A stretch of DNA of 64,000 nt from Siphonodentalium dalli (GCA_032622095.1 CP136063.1:12129814-12193813), one strand, 5' to 3'. Numbered from the stretch's first letter, positions 30,922 to 42,300 are shown. Notes: generated by a model not told the origin, from the sequence alone. Translations and numbers: made by a program.

Positions 30922-32514
30922 CTACATTGCTGCTACTATCGAGGACACTGAGGATAGTATAGTTTGCAGTGACGTTTTACTTATTAAGTCGCTGCTCGCT
31001 CCATTCATGAGCTGCTTACACTTGCGAGGGGCCGGTATCGGCCTACATTCACGAGGGTTTTGTTCAATGGCGGCCACTTCCATTAACTCATCCTCTGAGC
31101 TGTCATCACTCGTAACCATCTTTGTTACTTTGCGCCCGTGTCGACGAGGCGCTGGAGCGCGTCGTGCCTTGGCACTCGGCTCTGGTCTCTCGTCCATGGA
31201 CGAGTCAGGGTTTTGTAGCGGCTCTGAGCGCGCGAGTCGCGTTTTCCTACGCTGTAAGCGCATCTTAAGCTCGCTTAAAGGGACATCTTCGTCATCGGAG
31301 TCCGAACATTGTCTCCGATATCGAGCGATTACATCATCTGGTAATGGTTCTGTTTCATCGCCAGAAGACCCACCCACAGGGTTAGGGGCAGGAACGTCGC
31401 TATCTTCGTCTTCGGGGGGAACAACATACGTTTGAGCACGCTTGTTGTTGTCAATTTTGGGGATTTCCCATTCAAGGTTGGCCTTGCGCATGTGTTCAGC
31501 GTGGGATTGTGTGACTTTCCCAGTTAATTGATTCCTTAACTCGAAAGTAACGGGCGTTATTTGCTTGGTTATGCGGAAGTAGGGTTTCCATTTGCTTTCA
31601 AGTTTGCTTTTTCGTAAATGATTCTTCACATAGACGGCCTCGCCAATCTCGAATTTGGTGTCTGTGGCCTTTTTGTTAAATTTCGCTGCTTGTTGGCGTT
31701 TCGCCTGTTTCACGTGTTTGTGTACCATCATAAATGATTTAGGCTCTTGCTGTAATGTTATTTGATAATAACCTTTCCCAGCCCGATTGCGTCTTCGTCC
31801 ATACGTGACTGATTTTCCAACTACACTGCCGCGCCGTAGATAAACGGTTTTATTAGTGTTGTTCACAAGTAGCAATGGGACTTGATGTCTTTTACCTAGT
31901 TCAGAAATCGACTTCCTTACCTCCAAACCGGGTTTTGATGCTAGGTAACCTTTCTCGATTTGGGCCACCTCTACTAATGTCGACTTGTGAAGAGAAGCTA
32001 AGTTTTTTGATTTTCCCATACATAAAGTTGAGGTTTGGGGCTTTAAGCTAACCTTGCTGGTCAATCTCAGCAGGGAAGCTATGTGCGCGTCCGATTCCAA
32101 TGGGACGTACACGTCACTGACCTTGAGGCATCCCAGATCATAATATAGTCTGACCCCCCGAGAGGTCAACCAATCCCTCCCCAAGATCATATTCCGGGTC
32201 ATATCATTCGCCACATAAAATTTATGGGTTAATTTTAGTTTCGCCATTCTGAAGGTCAGTTCCACGCTACCAAGTACGCCCAGTGACTTCCCATTCACGG
32301 AGCTAAGGTTGATGTGTTCCCTAGTTAGTTTCGGTCGGAACTGTAATGCGTCATAGACGCGTTTGTGAATCAATGATACTTCCGCTCCACTATCCACTAA
32401 TGAGCGATATTTATTTTTACCTATTCTAACTAAACACGAGCCGGGGTTCCCCACAATGTTGATACTAACTTTCCTCTCACATGTGGCCTTAATGAGAGGA
32501 TTCCTTAGTTTTTT
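30922..32514 (-). pseudogene. internally deleted pol: protease joined to integrase C-terminus
   Basis: The frame is open from the gag slippery site (32514) to 30922. Numbered from codon 32454, a retropepsin has D-S-G-A-E-V-S at residues 21-27 (catalytic Asp 21) and the flap-side partner I-L-G-R-D-W-L at 90-96. By about residue 231 the sequence becomes the end of a gypsy integrase: K-F-E-I-G-E-A-V-Y-V-K-N-H, then K-W-K-P-Y-F-R-I, V-T-F-E-L-R-N-Q and H-A-E-H-M-R. Reverse transcriptase, RNase H and the zinc-binding and DDE parts of integrase are absent, yet the frame stays open across the join. A tail of about 180 residues rich in Asp, Glu, Ser and Arg follows. The protease could still be active; the element would need a partner for copying and integration. 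Confidence 0.8.
32472..32514 (-). promoter_or_regulatory. -1 ribosomal frameshift signal between gag and pol
   Basis: Minus strand, in the gag frame: GCA AAA AAC TAA. This contains the canonical slippery heptamer A AAA AAC (32508-32514) directly before the gag stop (32505-32507). The -1 frame is open from here into the protease. Seven nucleotides after the heptamer begins an 8-bp perfect stem (arms at 32493-32500 and 32472-32479) with a 13-nt loop. Heptamer, spacer length and stem fit the usual -1 frameshift design. Confidence 0.75.
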
Positions 32515-33593
32515 GCGTATGTGGGCGGGGTCATTAGTCGCGGTGGTTCCTTTAATGTCGGATATCTCCGGCTGTGACGCGGTGTATCATGGGATAGGTC
32601 ACGTGATCGGTTCGGCTGATCTCGGCGGATTCCCCTAGGTGGCGTTACTGGCGTGTTCCATTGCTTTTGCTTCGAATCTCCGGATTTAGAGGGGCAATTT
32701 CTAGCCAAGTGATTACCGTCGCAACCCCAGCAAGATACGTGCCTTCGGTTTTCGGTCTTAAAGGGGCAGTCGCGAGCGAAATGGTCACCTTGACACGTCC
32801 AACATTCGACTGTTCGTGGTTTAACCACCGCTTCGACATGCACCTGTCTCGGGCGTGATCGGTGTTCACGGGTCGTGTGGTTATCGCTTGCGCATATATC
32901 GCAGGTTGTTCTCGCGCGTTTGTTTCTGAAACTATCGATTTCCATTGCTTCCGGTTCGTTTTCGTTGTAATTTTCGCGGCCCGTTCGTAGGTTGAATACC
33001 CGTCGGATCCCCATTTCCCGCATGGCGATGTCGGCTGCCAATTTTAGTATCTTCGACGCATCCCTGATCAACTTCATTTTCAAACTGTCGCTTCTTAAAG
33101 CGTCAATATAAAACCCTACGAGTTGGCCTTCAACCGCGTTGATCCCACCGGGTTGCTCTCGGTATGCCACCGTCGCGATCTCCAAAATCCGTTCGGCAAG
33201 CACATGTAAATTTTCGTTTTGTTTTTGCTTGATTTTTCTTAGCATCGAAAAGGCGAATTGAATGTCATTTATCTCGGCAAATCGACTAGATAATTCAGTT
33301 TTTGTGTCTTGCCACGTGGCGTTAGGATTCGTGGCCAAATATCTTTGTAAAAAATCTGATACGGGGCCCGTCGCGCTCTGGAATGCCATATAGGGCTTCT
33401 TTGCTTCGTTAGCGCCGGTTAGGATCGCGCATTTTTCTATCGACTTGACCCACCCGTGGTATTTCGTGGGGTCCCCGTCAAATGACGTCACTACCTGTGT
33501 CACCGTAGTCATGGCCATTGCAGCAATTTGAGAATTGATAGACTCTGTTAATGGGGCGAGAACACCAGCTGATTGTTGTTGTTGGGTAGCCAT
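32505..33593 (-). CDS. gag: Gag polyprotein of the gypsy-like element
   Basis: 362 codons from the ATG at 33593 (M-A-T-Q-Q-Q-Q). The N-terminal two thirds look like a gag capsid region (W-V-K-S-I-E-K-C, F-L-Q-R-Y-L-A, then A-F-S-M-L-R-K-I-K-Q-K). Two zinc knuckles lie at about residues 264-276 (C-W-T-C-Q-G-D-H-F-A-R-D-C) and 288-300 (C-W-G-C-D-G-N-H-L-A-R-N-C). Both have the spacing CX2CX3HX4C, one residue shorter than the usual CX2CX4HX4C. A third, degenerate C-D-I-C-A-S-D-N-H motif precedes them. The tail is basic and Pro-rich. It should assemble particles and bind RNA. Its stop is part of the frameshift signal that leads to pol. The frame is complete, so this part may still work. Confidence 0.8.
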   Translation of the reverse strand: MATQQQQSAGVLAPLTESINSQIAAMAMTTVTQVVTSFDGDPTKYHGWVKSIEKCAILTGANEAKKPYMAFQSATGPVSDFLQRYLATNPNATWQDTKTELSSRFAEINDIQFAFSMLRKIKQKQNENLHVLAERILEIATVAYREQPGGINAVEGQLVGFYIDALRSDSLKMKLIRDASKILKLAADIAMREMGIRRVFNLRTGRENYNENEPEAMEIDSFRNKRARTTCDICASDNHTTREHRSRPRQVHVEAVVKPRTVECWTCQGDHFARDCPFKTENRRHVSCWGCDGNHLARNCPSKSGDSKQKQWNTPVTPPRGIRRDQPNRSRDLSHDTPRHSRRYPTLKEPPRLMTPPTYAKN

Positions 33594-33700
33594 TATGATA
33601 ATAAACAATTAGACTCACGTTTTGCGAATTTTCCCACACTGTTTCTGTTCACACTGTTCCTCTTCTGGTTTCACGTTGTGTCGGCGATTAGCGTTCAGAT

Positions 33701-33718
33701 CCTGGCTCGAAGGCACCA
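33701..33718 (-). other. primer binding site-like sequence
   Basis: Minus strand TGGTGCCTTCGAGCCAGG, 11 nt inside the 5' LTR. The TGG start fits pairing with a tRNA CCA end. I cannot name the tRNA, and the 11-nt gap from the LTR is longer than usual. Confidence 0.45.
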
Positions 33719-33729
33719 GTTAAGAGATA

Positions 33730-34497
33730 TGTGCCAATACGGGTACATATAACTCTTAAGGCTATCAGAACGGTTTGATTATTTATATATAACAAAGTCA
33801 ATAATGTTCAATCATCGGTATCTGGGTTTCTCTTCCTGTCGTCTGCTTGGGTTGGGATCTTCTTCCGTCTTCATAGGTTGGGTGTATCTGCTTGTCTTCT
33901 ACTCGGTTGAGTTCCGGTTGAGTTTATCTTCCTGTCGTCTCATCTTCTTCTTCCGCCGGCGCATCAGTGAGATGTTGTTAGGATCACAAGATCATCGTGT
34001 TTACCTTGTATCTTCATCCATCCTTTTAGCTGCTTTTCTCTGGCGTCCGAGAATTCGTTGTACTATAGGGTAGCTGGTTAGAACTGCTTAGAACTGGCCT
34101 GGGTGTTGACTCCCTTCTTACTAAATACCAGAGCGGCCGCTAATCAAGGCCACGTGCATCTTTACGGCGCATCGGTTCCAGACGTACTTAGGGTAATTGA
34201 GTTATCGTCATCTCCCCATGGGTCCTATTAACTCTCCTGGTTTCAGTAGCTTTTCTAGGCGATACATCTGGCCTTGCTTAATCCTCAAGACCGTTTCTGT
34301 TTACTCCACAGCTGTCTTACTATGTATGTATCGGCCTGGAATCACCAGATCATTCGTTTTGATGTCCGGTATTTCGCAATGTTGATGTGGTCAGCAGGGC
34401 CGCTAATATGTGTGGTAAACTAGCGGCTCCCGCGACTAAGAGACTGCTTGTATTCTTCCCGGGTTGAAAGTTATGTCCCTGTGGTTGTCTTGGCACA
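33730..34497 (-). repeat. 5' LTR of the deleted gypsy-like element
   Basis: 768 bp, same length as the other LTR, ends TGTGCCAA and TTGGCACA. It is followed by CATG, which also precedes the other LTR. Confidence 0.9.
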
Positions 34498-35217
34498 CAT
34501 GCAGTCAAGGTGTTTTGAACGATTAATAACCACCATCTGGGACAATTTGAGAATTAGAATGGGGTGTATATACGTGTACTATATGTAGATACTAGCTTAA
34601 TAGTGTTTTTCATTCCTCGTGTGGTTTTCGTGGGGGGTGTGCAAATTTTAATTAATTTCTGTGAACCTTCGGAATAACGAACCTGAGGAATAGCAAACCT
34701 GAAAAAAATGAACCTTCCGAATAGGGAGCCTTCGGAATAATGAACCGGTCCTGTATGAACAGCCCAACACACGTCCATCAATAAATGTATACATGTTCAT
34801 GGGACTGTTTATATATACATATAAGACTGGAGTAAAGTTGATACCAATACGTCTTTGTAAATTTTGGTGCCAGGATTTCAACGAAATTTGGTGTGGCGAC
34901 TCAGGGTGCCCTGGTAGAGTGTATAATGGCGTTAGTTTTTCTAAATTTTGATTTAAACACATTTAAATGAATACAAAATAGGAACATATGTGAATATATA
35001 TTTAGGTACAATATAAACCTATTTGCAAGAGCATATGTTGCAGCACCAGCTATAGGCAAATATGGGCAACAGTTAGACATGGGTCAGAGTGAGACATAGC
35101 CACTAACATTTTTCTAATTTCCAGATCAATATCCATGGCGCCAGTCCAGATATTAGACTAAGCCATACAACACATGTTACTATATTTGTTCAAAATGCTA
35201 GTATCAGGTGAAGGTTG
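34498..35217. other. no gene; short degenerate minisatellite
   Basis: At about 34660-34745 four to five diverged copies of gaaccttcggaataa occur. The same motif in reverse orientation is seen at 16908-16960. No coding signal is seen. Confidence 0.5.
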
Positions 35218-35708
35218 AATCTGGCCCAGCAACCAATTTTCAAGCCAAAATTAATTAATGTAAAGTGCGCCATTAGTAACGCGCGGAAAGCGACAAAATG
35301 TGCGCCGAAAGCGACAAAAAGTGCACCGTAACGGCGCACATTTTGTCGCTTTCGGCGCGCGCCGAAACATACGCTAATGTCGAACTTTTTGTCACTATCG
35401 GCGCGCGCCATTAGAAAGTGGACCTAATAGTATTCCTAATGGCGCTTTCGCCATTAGTGACGCGCCGAAAGGGACAAAATGTGCGCCCTTACGGTGCACA
35501 TTTTGTCGCTTTCGGCGCGCCGAAACATGCGCTAAATGCCGCTAATATTGCACATTTTGTCGCTTTCGGCGCGCACCGAAAGCAACAAAAAGTGCCCCGT
35601 AACGGCGCACATTTTGGCGCTTTTGGTGCGTTACTAATGGCGCACTCTTTGTCGCTTTTGGCGCGCGCCGAAAGCCCCATTAGGAAGTGGCCCTAATAGT
35701 ATTCCACA
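35218..35708. repeat. dense GC-rich foldback array
   Basis: The module gccgaaagcgacaaaatgtg and its reverse complement alternate many times, so the strand can fold on itself at several scales. A direct repeat 'attag.aagtgg.cctaatagtattcc' ends each half (35409-35437 and 35679-35705). This indicates two tandem foldback units of about 180 and 265 bp. It is locally far more GC-rich than the flanks. Long open frames here are by-products of the repeats. Confidence 0.8.
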
Positions 35709-36647
35709 GCCACCCCTTGTGCCTGATAAAAAAAAAATATGCAGACCCTTCCAAATCGGCTAAAGGTTATAATGTACTCAAATATGCTAGTCCTTTAACC
35801 TTGAAAATTCCAACTGCAACCCTTGAATATAACCAAACACAAGTTTTGCTGAATTTCATTTGCACCCCCATAGGACCACACATGATCAAGTACAGGCCTA
35901 CGCATAGTAGTCTATTAACAATGGTTCTTGTACTATAGCCAGATGCATTAACAAAACCATCATTCTATATATATGAATGAATTTTTTTTAGAGAAATGAA
36001 CCTTAAAATTGCATAAATTGTAATATCTTGTAGTCTATTCCAGACAAATGCAAAATGCAACGGTGGAGGGACCACTGTGATTCGGTCCGTCGTGAAAAAA
36101 GTTTGAAATCTGAACAAGAAAATAGCAAAATGCTAGCATATAGACTGGCCTCAAGCTTCCCAGTGTTGAAAATTTCAAACCTGACACCTCCACTTAGGTC
36201 AGCTTTAGGAAGAAAACATTCCAAATGATGACCATCTCAGTCCACATTTTTGACCAAATGCAGGAAGATACTATTTCCTTAAATTAACTAGCACTTTTGA
36301 TTGGCCACGTGGGAGGGACACAACCTTTCTAAATGTTGGAAATTTCCAATCTGAAACCCCACTGATGGCGATTTCAGTCTAAACTGTCGACCGAAAGTAG
36401 GAAAATGTGCAAAAGTTGGTCTAAAAACAACAAATTTCTCTGTAGTATTTTTTTGAAAAATCAAACTACAAGAATAATTTTAGCCTATTATAGGTGTGAG
36501 ATTTCAAACAAATGTTGTGTCAAGTATGAAGTTACTGAAGTTGGGGTGAGACACCCCAGGCCACCATGTCGCCACGTCTCTGAACTCATGTGTATCTGTG
36601 GATAACAATGCAAAGAGCACAGTGCACATGTGGCACCATCCGTAAAA
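35709..36647. other. no gene; short dispersed repeat
   Basis: About 35800-35880 (aattccaactgcaaccctt to aatttcatttgcacccc) matches the reverse complement of 63115-63205. The rest shows nothing recognisable. Confidence 0.45.
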
Positions 36648-36809
36648 TCAGAAATATTGATACAGGGTAGGTCGCTCCGTATATCCGGGTCCGTCCCACA
36701 TAAGCCACGTGGTTCCGTCGTAGTATAGGACGAGATACAGCCCACCGGTCGGCGCACTACGCCAGTCAATGAACGACAATGGTCCATATCCATCGTGTTT
36801 GTACATCAT
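36648..36809 (-). CDS. unrecognised 53-codon reading frame
   Basis: Minus-strand frame from ATG at 36809 to TGA at 36648. Its composition is protein-like: G-Y-G-P-L-S-F-I-D-W-R-S, then G-L-Y-L-V-L-Y-Y-D-G and W-L-M-W-D-G-P-G-Y. The density of Trp, Tyr, Gly and Pro is unlike the surrounding AT-rich DNA. A pyrimidine-rich tract ending in CAG lies just upstream at about 36850-36880 and could be a splice acceptor, so this may be one exon or a gene scrap. I do not recognise the family. It could also be chance. Confidence 0.22.
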   Translation of the reverse strand: MMYKHDGYGPLSFIDWRSAPTGGLYLVLYYDGTTWLMWDGPGYTERPTLYQYF

Positions 36810-36869
36810 GTTGTTGCCGTACGTGTTTCACCGTCGATGTTGATATATTCTGTGATAATGAAATAAGAA

Positions 36870-37534
36870 AAGAAGATATATGATACCACAGATACCACAT
36901 GAGCTATTTTACAAGATTCAAAAAGACGCACGCGTATTACCGACACGCACAGTGGCGTAAAAGCTTTGGGCAATTGTATCGATGGCATCACCGAAACTTT
37001 AGCATACTGTTAAAAGCTCAGTGCATTTGTGATTTTCCCTCAAACTAAAACAACAGCAGTTTCTCATTAGGAATAAGTACAATAGCCCATCACAAGCAAC
37101 ATAATAAAAATAAAAATGAACCAAGAGAGGCGAAATTGATGAATTTGTGAATTGTTCTCTTATAGTTCTCTTCAAGAATGTGGGAATTTCAAATAACGAT
37201 TATTCATTGACGAATTATGCTTACAGTTGTTTGAAATATTTCACACAACACTCCAAAATAATTCCCGCTTAGTGGATAACACATGTTGTTTTACTCAGCA
37301 GCAAAAAATAACTTTTTCATAAAACAAAATGATTATATTGCAAGATCAGTGCTTGGTGTGAATGTAAATTCCTATAACTCAGGATTATATCACCCTACGA
37401 AACAATGGCAGTTAACTTTTTTCCAGTTGTTGCGTGAACCTTTAGAGTTTAGACATACAGAATGTGTTTAAACTTGAGTTTTGTATCCTGCAACTAAATA
37501 TAATATGATCACACCCGTATGATCTGATTTCGCT
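36870..37534. other. no gene seen
   Basis: AT-rich sequence with no domain-bearing frame and no notable repeat. Confidence 0.4.
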
Positions 37535-37760
37535 TATTGGATGTTGAGGCCGCCTTGAATAAATATATGTAATCCGAAGGTTTCGCTTAATACATCGATA
37601 ACCTTGGTGGCATAAAATAATCCACACTGGAGATAAACCTTTAGTACCATTGTGATATATGCGGGAAAGCATTTAATCAATCGAGCAGCTTTGTGACACC
37701 TTAGAGAATCCACACCAGACATGTGCCCACATACATTTCTGCAAATGGAGTTTGTGACGT
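37535..37760 (+). pseudogene. zinc-finger scrap on the plus strand
   Basis: Plus-strand pieces: [12 protein letters not shown] (linker) near 37610-37645, then in another frame Y-H-C-D-I-C-G-K-A-F-N-Q-S-S-S-F near 37650-37695, then R-I-H-T-R after a TAG. These are typical C2H2 parts close in sequence to the fingers of the 15-16 kb gene. The orientation is opposite. Two frame breaks make it dead. Confidence 0.7.
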
Positions 37761-38376
37761 TTGATATATTTCCTCACAAGATAATTGGAAAACAATCTTA
37801 GATTCGGATGGCATGCAGAGCAGAACAAGAGGTCAGAATTTCTTTGTAAAGTAGCGTGGTGCCACCTCGTGGTGCTATAAAGTTTATGATCGGAAGACCT
37901 CGTTCGAATTGTGTACAACATGGATTCCGCGCATAGAGTGCGGTCATAGCTCATGGGATGACAATTCCCGCGGCACCGATTACATAGGGAGGTTTTGTCG
38001 GACAGAGGAGCACTCAGTCACAAACATGAGGTGTTTTGAAACAGCCCCTCGTGTTAAAATAACGCACAGCACAAATATAGCTGTTTGCCATTTTTGTGCA
38101 ACATATACAAACATTTGACCAAATACATCAACGCGAGGCAGACAACGCCATATAATATATATAGAACAATACATGTAGAACATGTATTGTTAACTCAACA
38201 CTATATAAGTATACATTATCAATTGTTACAGATCAGATTGCAACCATATCGAATACATACAATTCAAAATCCCCTTTATTATGACTCAACTACATGTATT
38301 GCATTTGCCATACCCTCGTGTCTACCTCACATCAATGGGTGTGGATAAAACCATAAATGAAATCAAATAACACTAT
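37761..38376. other. no gene seen
   Basis: AT-rich with tacatgtat words. No recognisable coding region. Confidence 0.4.
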
Positions 38377-38498
38377 ACAGTTGTCGCCCGTTCTCGATGG
38401 AGACATTTATATTTGTCACCCGATCGAGAACGGTGGACATTCCGTTCTCGAGCGGGTGACAAATCTCAATGTCTCTCGAGAAGAAGGGCAACAACTGT
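38377..38498. repeat. hairpin of the 'gtcgcccg' family, copy 1
   Basis: A 122-bp imperfect inverted repeat with outer arms acagttgtcgcccgttctcg and the complement of gaagaagggcaacaactgt. The centre is itself palindromic (tcgagaacgg ... ccgttctcga). It is related to the hairpins at 39342, 40462 and 41933. 38499-39341 has no gene. Confidence 0.8.
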
Positions 38499-39341
38499 TC
38501 GATTATACCGCAGAAAATATCCTTCCCATCCACACGCACGATGTTGCACTGAGTCACGAGTGCTTTCTATCCCGATTATGTATATTTACTTATCGTCCCA
38601 TAGGATTTCTGTTCCATAAACGATGGTCAAGCTGTTAAGCGTTTGATAATCCGCGTTTATTTACGATCATTTGTTGTGGTTAAATCGTCAATATTGCTCC
38701 ATGCAATGTAAACCAATAAGCCATATAGGTATGTTCTCGTCTTCTGCAATGTGGCATATTCAATTTCGTCTTTTTCGCGCAATTTAATCGCGATGTTCAT
38801 TTCATAACTGTCTTTCCCGAAAGCTATTTGGAAGTTGTCAATTTCATTAATGTACATTCGTATGTGTCAGTGCTTATGGCGATCCTCACATAAAATACTT
38901 CTATGATCACATTGCAGACATCGCGGAGGATACGCGTACAGTACCATTAATTCGCGACAAACGTATCCATTACGTTGTCTACCAGCGAACATTTATAACC
39001 AACCAACCTCAATGGATCCTCTCTTTCAATCTTACATCACAATGTCGACATGAACAAATTGATTCACCGAGATGTTTCGATGTAAAAAGTAAATAATAAC
39101 GCTTGTCCGATAAAAGTATCAAATTAAAAGTTCGAATATTAGTGTTCACTAAATATATGCAAATTAGCTATAACTGGTGTGTTTTGCGAATCCGTGGGGT
39201 ATAAAAGATCTATGATTTTTTAGTACGTCGTAGTGATGTGGAATAGATGAATTACTGCAGTGTGTGTTTGGAGATATTCTTGCAATATAACATCAGGCGG
39301 GCGACAAAAACAATGTCTCCCGGATCGGCGGGCGACAGTAT

Positions 39342-42300
39342 ACAGTTATCGCCCGCGATTTAGTGAGACACGGGGATTTGTCGCCCGCTCTCGACCTGGA
39401 ATGTCATCCGAGGGCTTGTCCGATGGTGACATTCCAGGTCGAGAGCGGCGACAAATCCCAGTGTCTTACGAAAAACAAGGGTGACAACTGTTTTGTTATC
39501 TGATAAAGGAGTATACACGAACCTCCTTAATAGCAGGCATAAATGCGCGGATATATTCTTTAATCCAGTTTGAAAAGTTAATTTTATGTTGGAATCATCG
39601 CTATTTAGAAAATAAAACATTCATAGTCTCGGTCAATTAACAGACCAGTCAATTGCGCAGCTATTCTCCGGTCAGTTTGCTAGTTGCATGGTGGTACTGG
39701 TGACATGTTCACGGAAAGAGGAGTAAAGCAATTTCGAGGTTGAGTAGCCATGCAGCGAATTGTTCCTTTGCGTTTCAAATGACCGCGAAGACGCTGACAG
39801 ACGTGTTCATTTCCAGAATGCTAAAATGTGAAACTAACACGTTGTACTAGTGCAAAAAGAAATTGACATGTGTCACAGATTGTTACGCAACATACGGGTA
39901 TTCTTTTGAAGTCTGGTGAATGTATTACCGAAAAGAAATAGTCAATTGATAAACAGTAAAGAGTGGCTATTTGATCTAGTACATAAACGTATTTGTAACG
40001 TATGTACATCGTATGTGCGATTGTCTGAAGCACATACCAACTGCATAATAAGGTTTATCTATTTGTCCCACGGTCTTTATTATTGATATAAAAAGGTCCA
40101 ATATGATCATTACACCTTATAACGGATTTGTGTCCGTGATAACACCATTTATACATAGCGTGCTTTAATTGAAAATAAAAAGCACACAATTATGCAAGTT
40201 AGCAAACACCACAGTTCGCGGTTGTTATGAAACAGTGGGGTTTATAAAAACTGTTTTCGGAAATTATTACAGAGCTGTGAGAGTATCTCTGCACGTTGAG
40301 TTCTTCGTAGTTCTATGTTTACTGGTAACAACTGAGCGGTCAATAACTGAGACAATGTTACCCTCGATGGTAATAAGTGATTTACGGCCCGCCATGTGAC
40401 GAACTCTCAGCCAATCAGAAGAGAGGAAAATGGTATGAAATGGGATGAAGGATAACAATATACAGTTATCGCCCGGGATTGAGTGAGACACGGGGATTTG
40501 TCGCCCGCTCGAGACCTGGAATGTCACCCGAGGGCCCGAGGGTGACATTCCAGGTCTAGAGCGGCGACAAATCCCCGTGTCTCACGAAAACAAGGGTGAT
40601 AACTGTTTAGTTATCTGACAATGGAGTACACACGAACCTCCTTAATAGCAGGCATAAATGCGCGCATATATTCTTTAATCCAGTTCGAAAAGTTAATTTT
40701 ATGTTGGAATCATCGCTATTTAGAAAATAAAACATTCATAGTCTGGATCAATTAACAGACCAGTCATTTGCGCAGATATTCTCCGGTCAGTTTTCTGGTT
40801 GCATTGTGGAAATCGGTTCATGGAAAGAGGAGTAAAGCAATTTCGAAGTTGAGTAGCCATGCAGCGAAATGTTCGGTTTCGTTTCAAATGAGCGCGAATA
40901 CGCCGACAGACGTGTTAATTTCCTGAATGCTAAAATGTGGAACTAACACGTTGCAGTAGTGCAAAAAGAAATTGACATCTGTCACAGATCGTTACGTAAC
41001 ATACGGGTATTCTCTGAAGTCTGATGAATGTATTGAAGAAAAGAAATAATCAGTTGATAAACATCAAAGAGTGGCTTTGTGATCTAGTACATAAACGTAG
41101 TTGTAACGTATGTACATCGTATGTGCAATTGTCTGCAGCATACCAACTACATAATAAGGTTTATCTATTTGTCCCACGGTCTTTATTATTGATATAAAAA
41201 GGTCCAATATGAATATTACACCGTATAACAGATATGTGTCTATGATAACACCATTTATACATAGCGTGCTTCAATTGCAAATAAAAAGCCACACAATTAT
41301 GCAAATTAGCAAACACCACAGTTCGCGGTTGTTATGAAACAGTGGGGTTTATAAAAACTGTTTTCGGAAATTATTACAGAACTGGTAACAACTGAGCGGT
41401 CAATACCTGAGACAATGTTACCCTCGAGGGTAATAAGTGATTTACGGCCCGCCATGTGACGAACTCTCAGCCAATCAGAAGAGAGGAAAATGTTATGAAA
41501 TGGGATGAAGGATAACAATGTGATTTGTCGCCCGGCACGTGACAGCAGATGTGCCAATCAGAAAGGTGGAAAATAGGGAGGAGGATTACAAAATACACTG
41601 TTAGGGATGTTTTTGTTACTCTTATCATGACATTTGTAAACTGCCGCAAGGTAGACTGCTCTGGATACCATTAGTGATGTTCCACTACCGGAATCCAAGA
41701 CAGGGGTGCCCTCTGCTCATATGTTTATGGGTATCACAAAACCAAAAAAAAAAAAAATCAATATTGCGTGCTTTTCATAAATCATGATGTATTACATTAG
41801 ACATTCACAGTGCGTCTATATTAAAACCAAAATTGGTTACTGCACTGAAGAGTGAAATATCTAGGGATAGGGATACGTCACACAGTTACAGCGATGCACA
41901 TACAACAGGATGAATCACGAAAGCCCTCATTTACAGTTGTCGCCCGCGATTGAGTGAGACACGGGGATTGTTCGCCCGCTCGACACCTGGAATGTCACCT
42001 CGTTCGAGGTGCGCGCATATAATCTTTAATCCAGTTCGAAAAGTTAATTTTATGTTGGAATCCTCGCTATTTAGAAAATAAAACATCCATAGGCTGGATG
42101 ACCCATCATTTGCGGAGCTATTCCCGGTCAGTTGGCTGGTCGCATGGTGGGAATCGGTTATGGGAAAGAGGAGCAAAGCAATTTGGAAGTTTCGTTTCAA
42201 AAGAGCGTAAAGACGTAGACAGACGTGTTAATTTCCAGAACGCTAAACTGTGAACCTAACACGTAGTGGTGCAAAAAGAAATTGACATATGTTACAGATT

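Larger units (their letters stand above)
24123..34497 (-). mobile_element. Ty3/gypsy-like LTR retrotransposon, deleted pol, with nested LINE
   Basis: It has two 768-bp LTRs in the same orientation, 24123-24890 and 33730-34497, each bounded by the inverted ends TGTG.CAA and TTGGCACA. A 4-bp target duplication CATG lies outside both ends. Order on the minus strand: 5' LTR, primer site, gag, -1 frameshift signal, protease, integrase C-terminus with acidic tail, a membrane-anchor-like reading frame, the LINE insertion, a purine tract, 3' LTR. Reverse transcriptase, RNase H and the integrase catalytic core are missing, so it cannot move by itself. I saw about six differences between the LTRs, so the insertion is fairly young. 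Confidence 0.85.

Noticed and set aside
35190-35696. Open frames on both strands of the GC-rich foldback array
   Set aside because: They arise from the palindromic repeat itself, with repeated K-C-A-P and F-G-A-H words.
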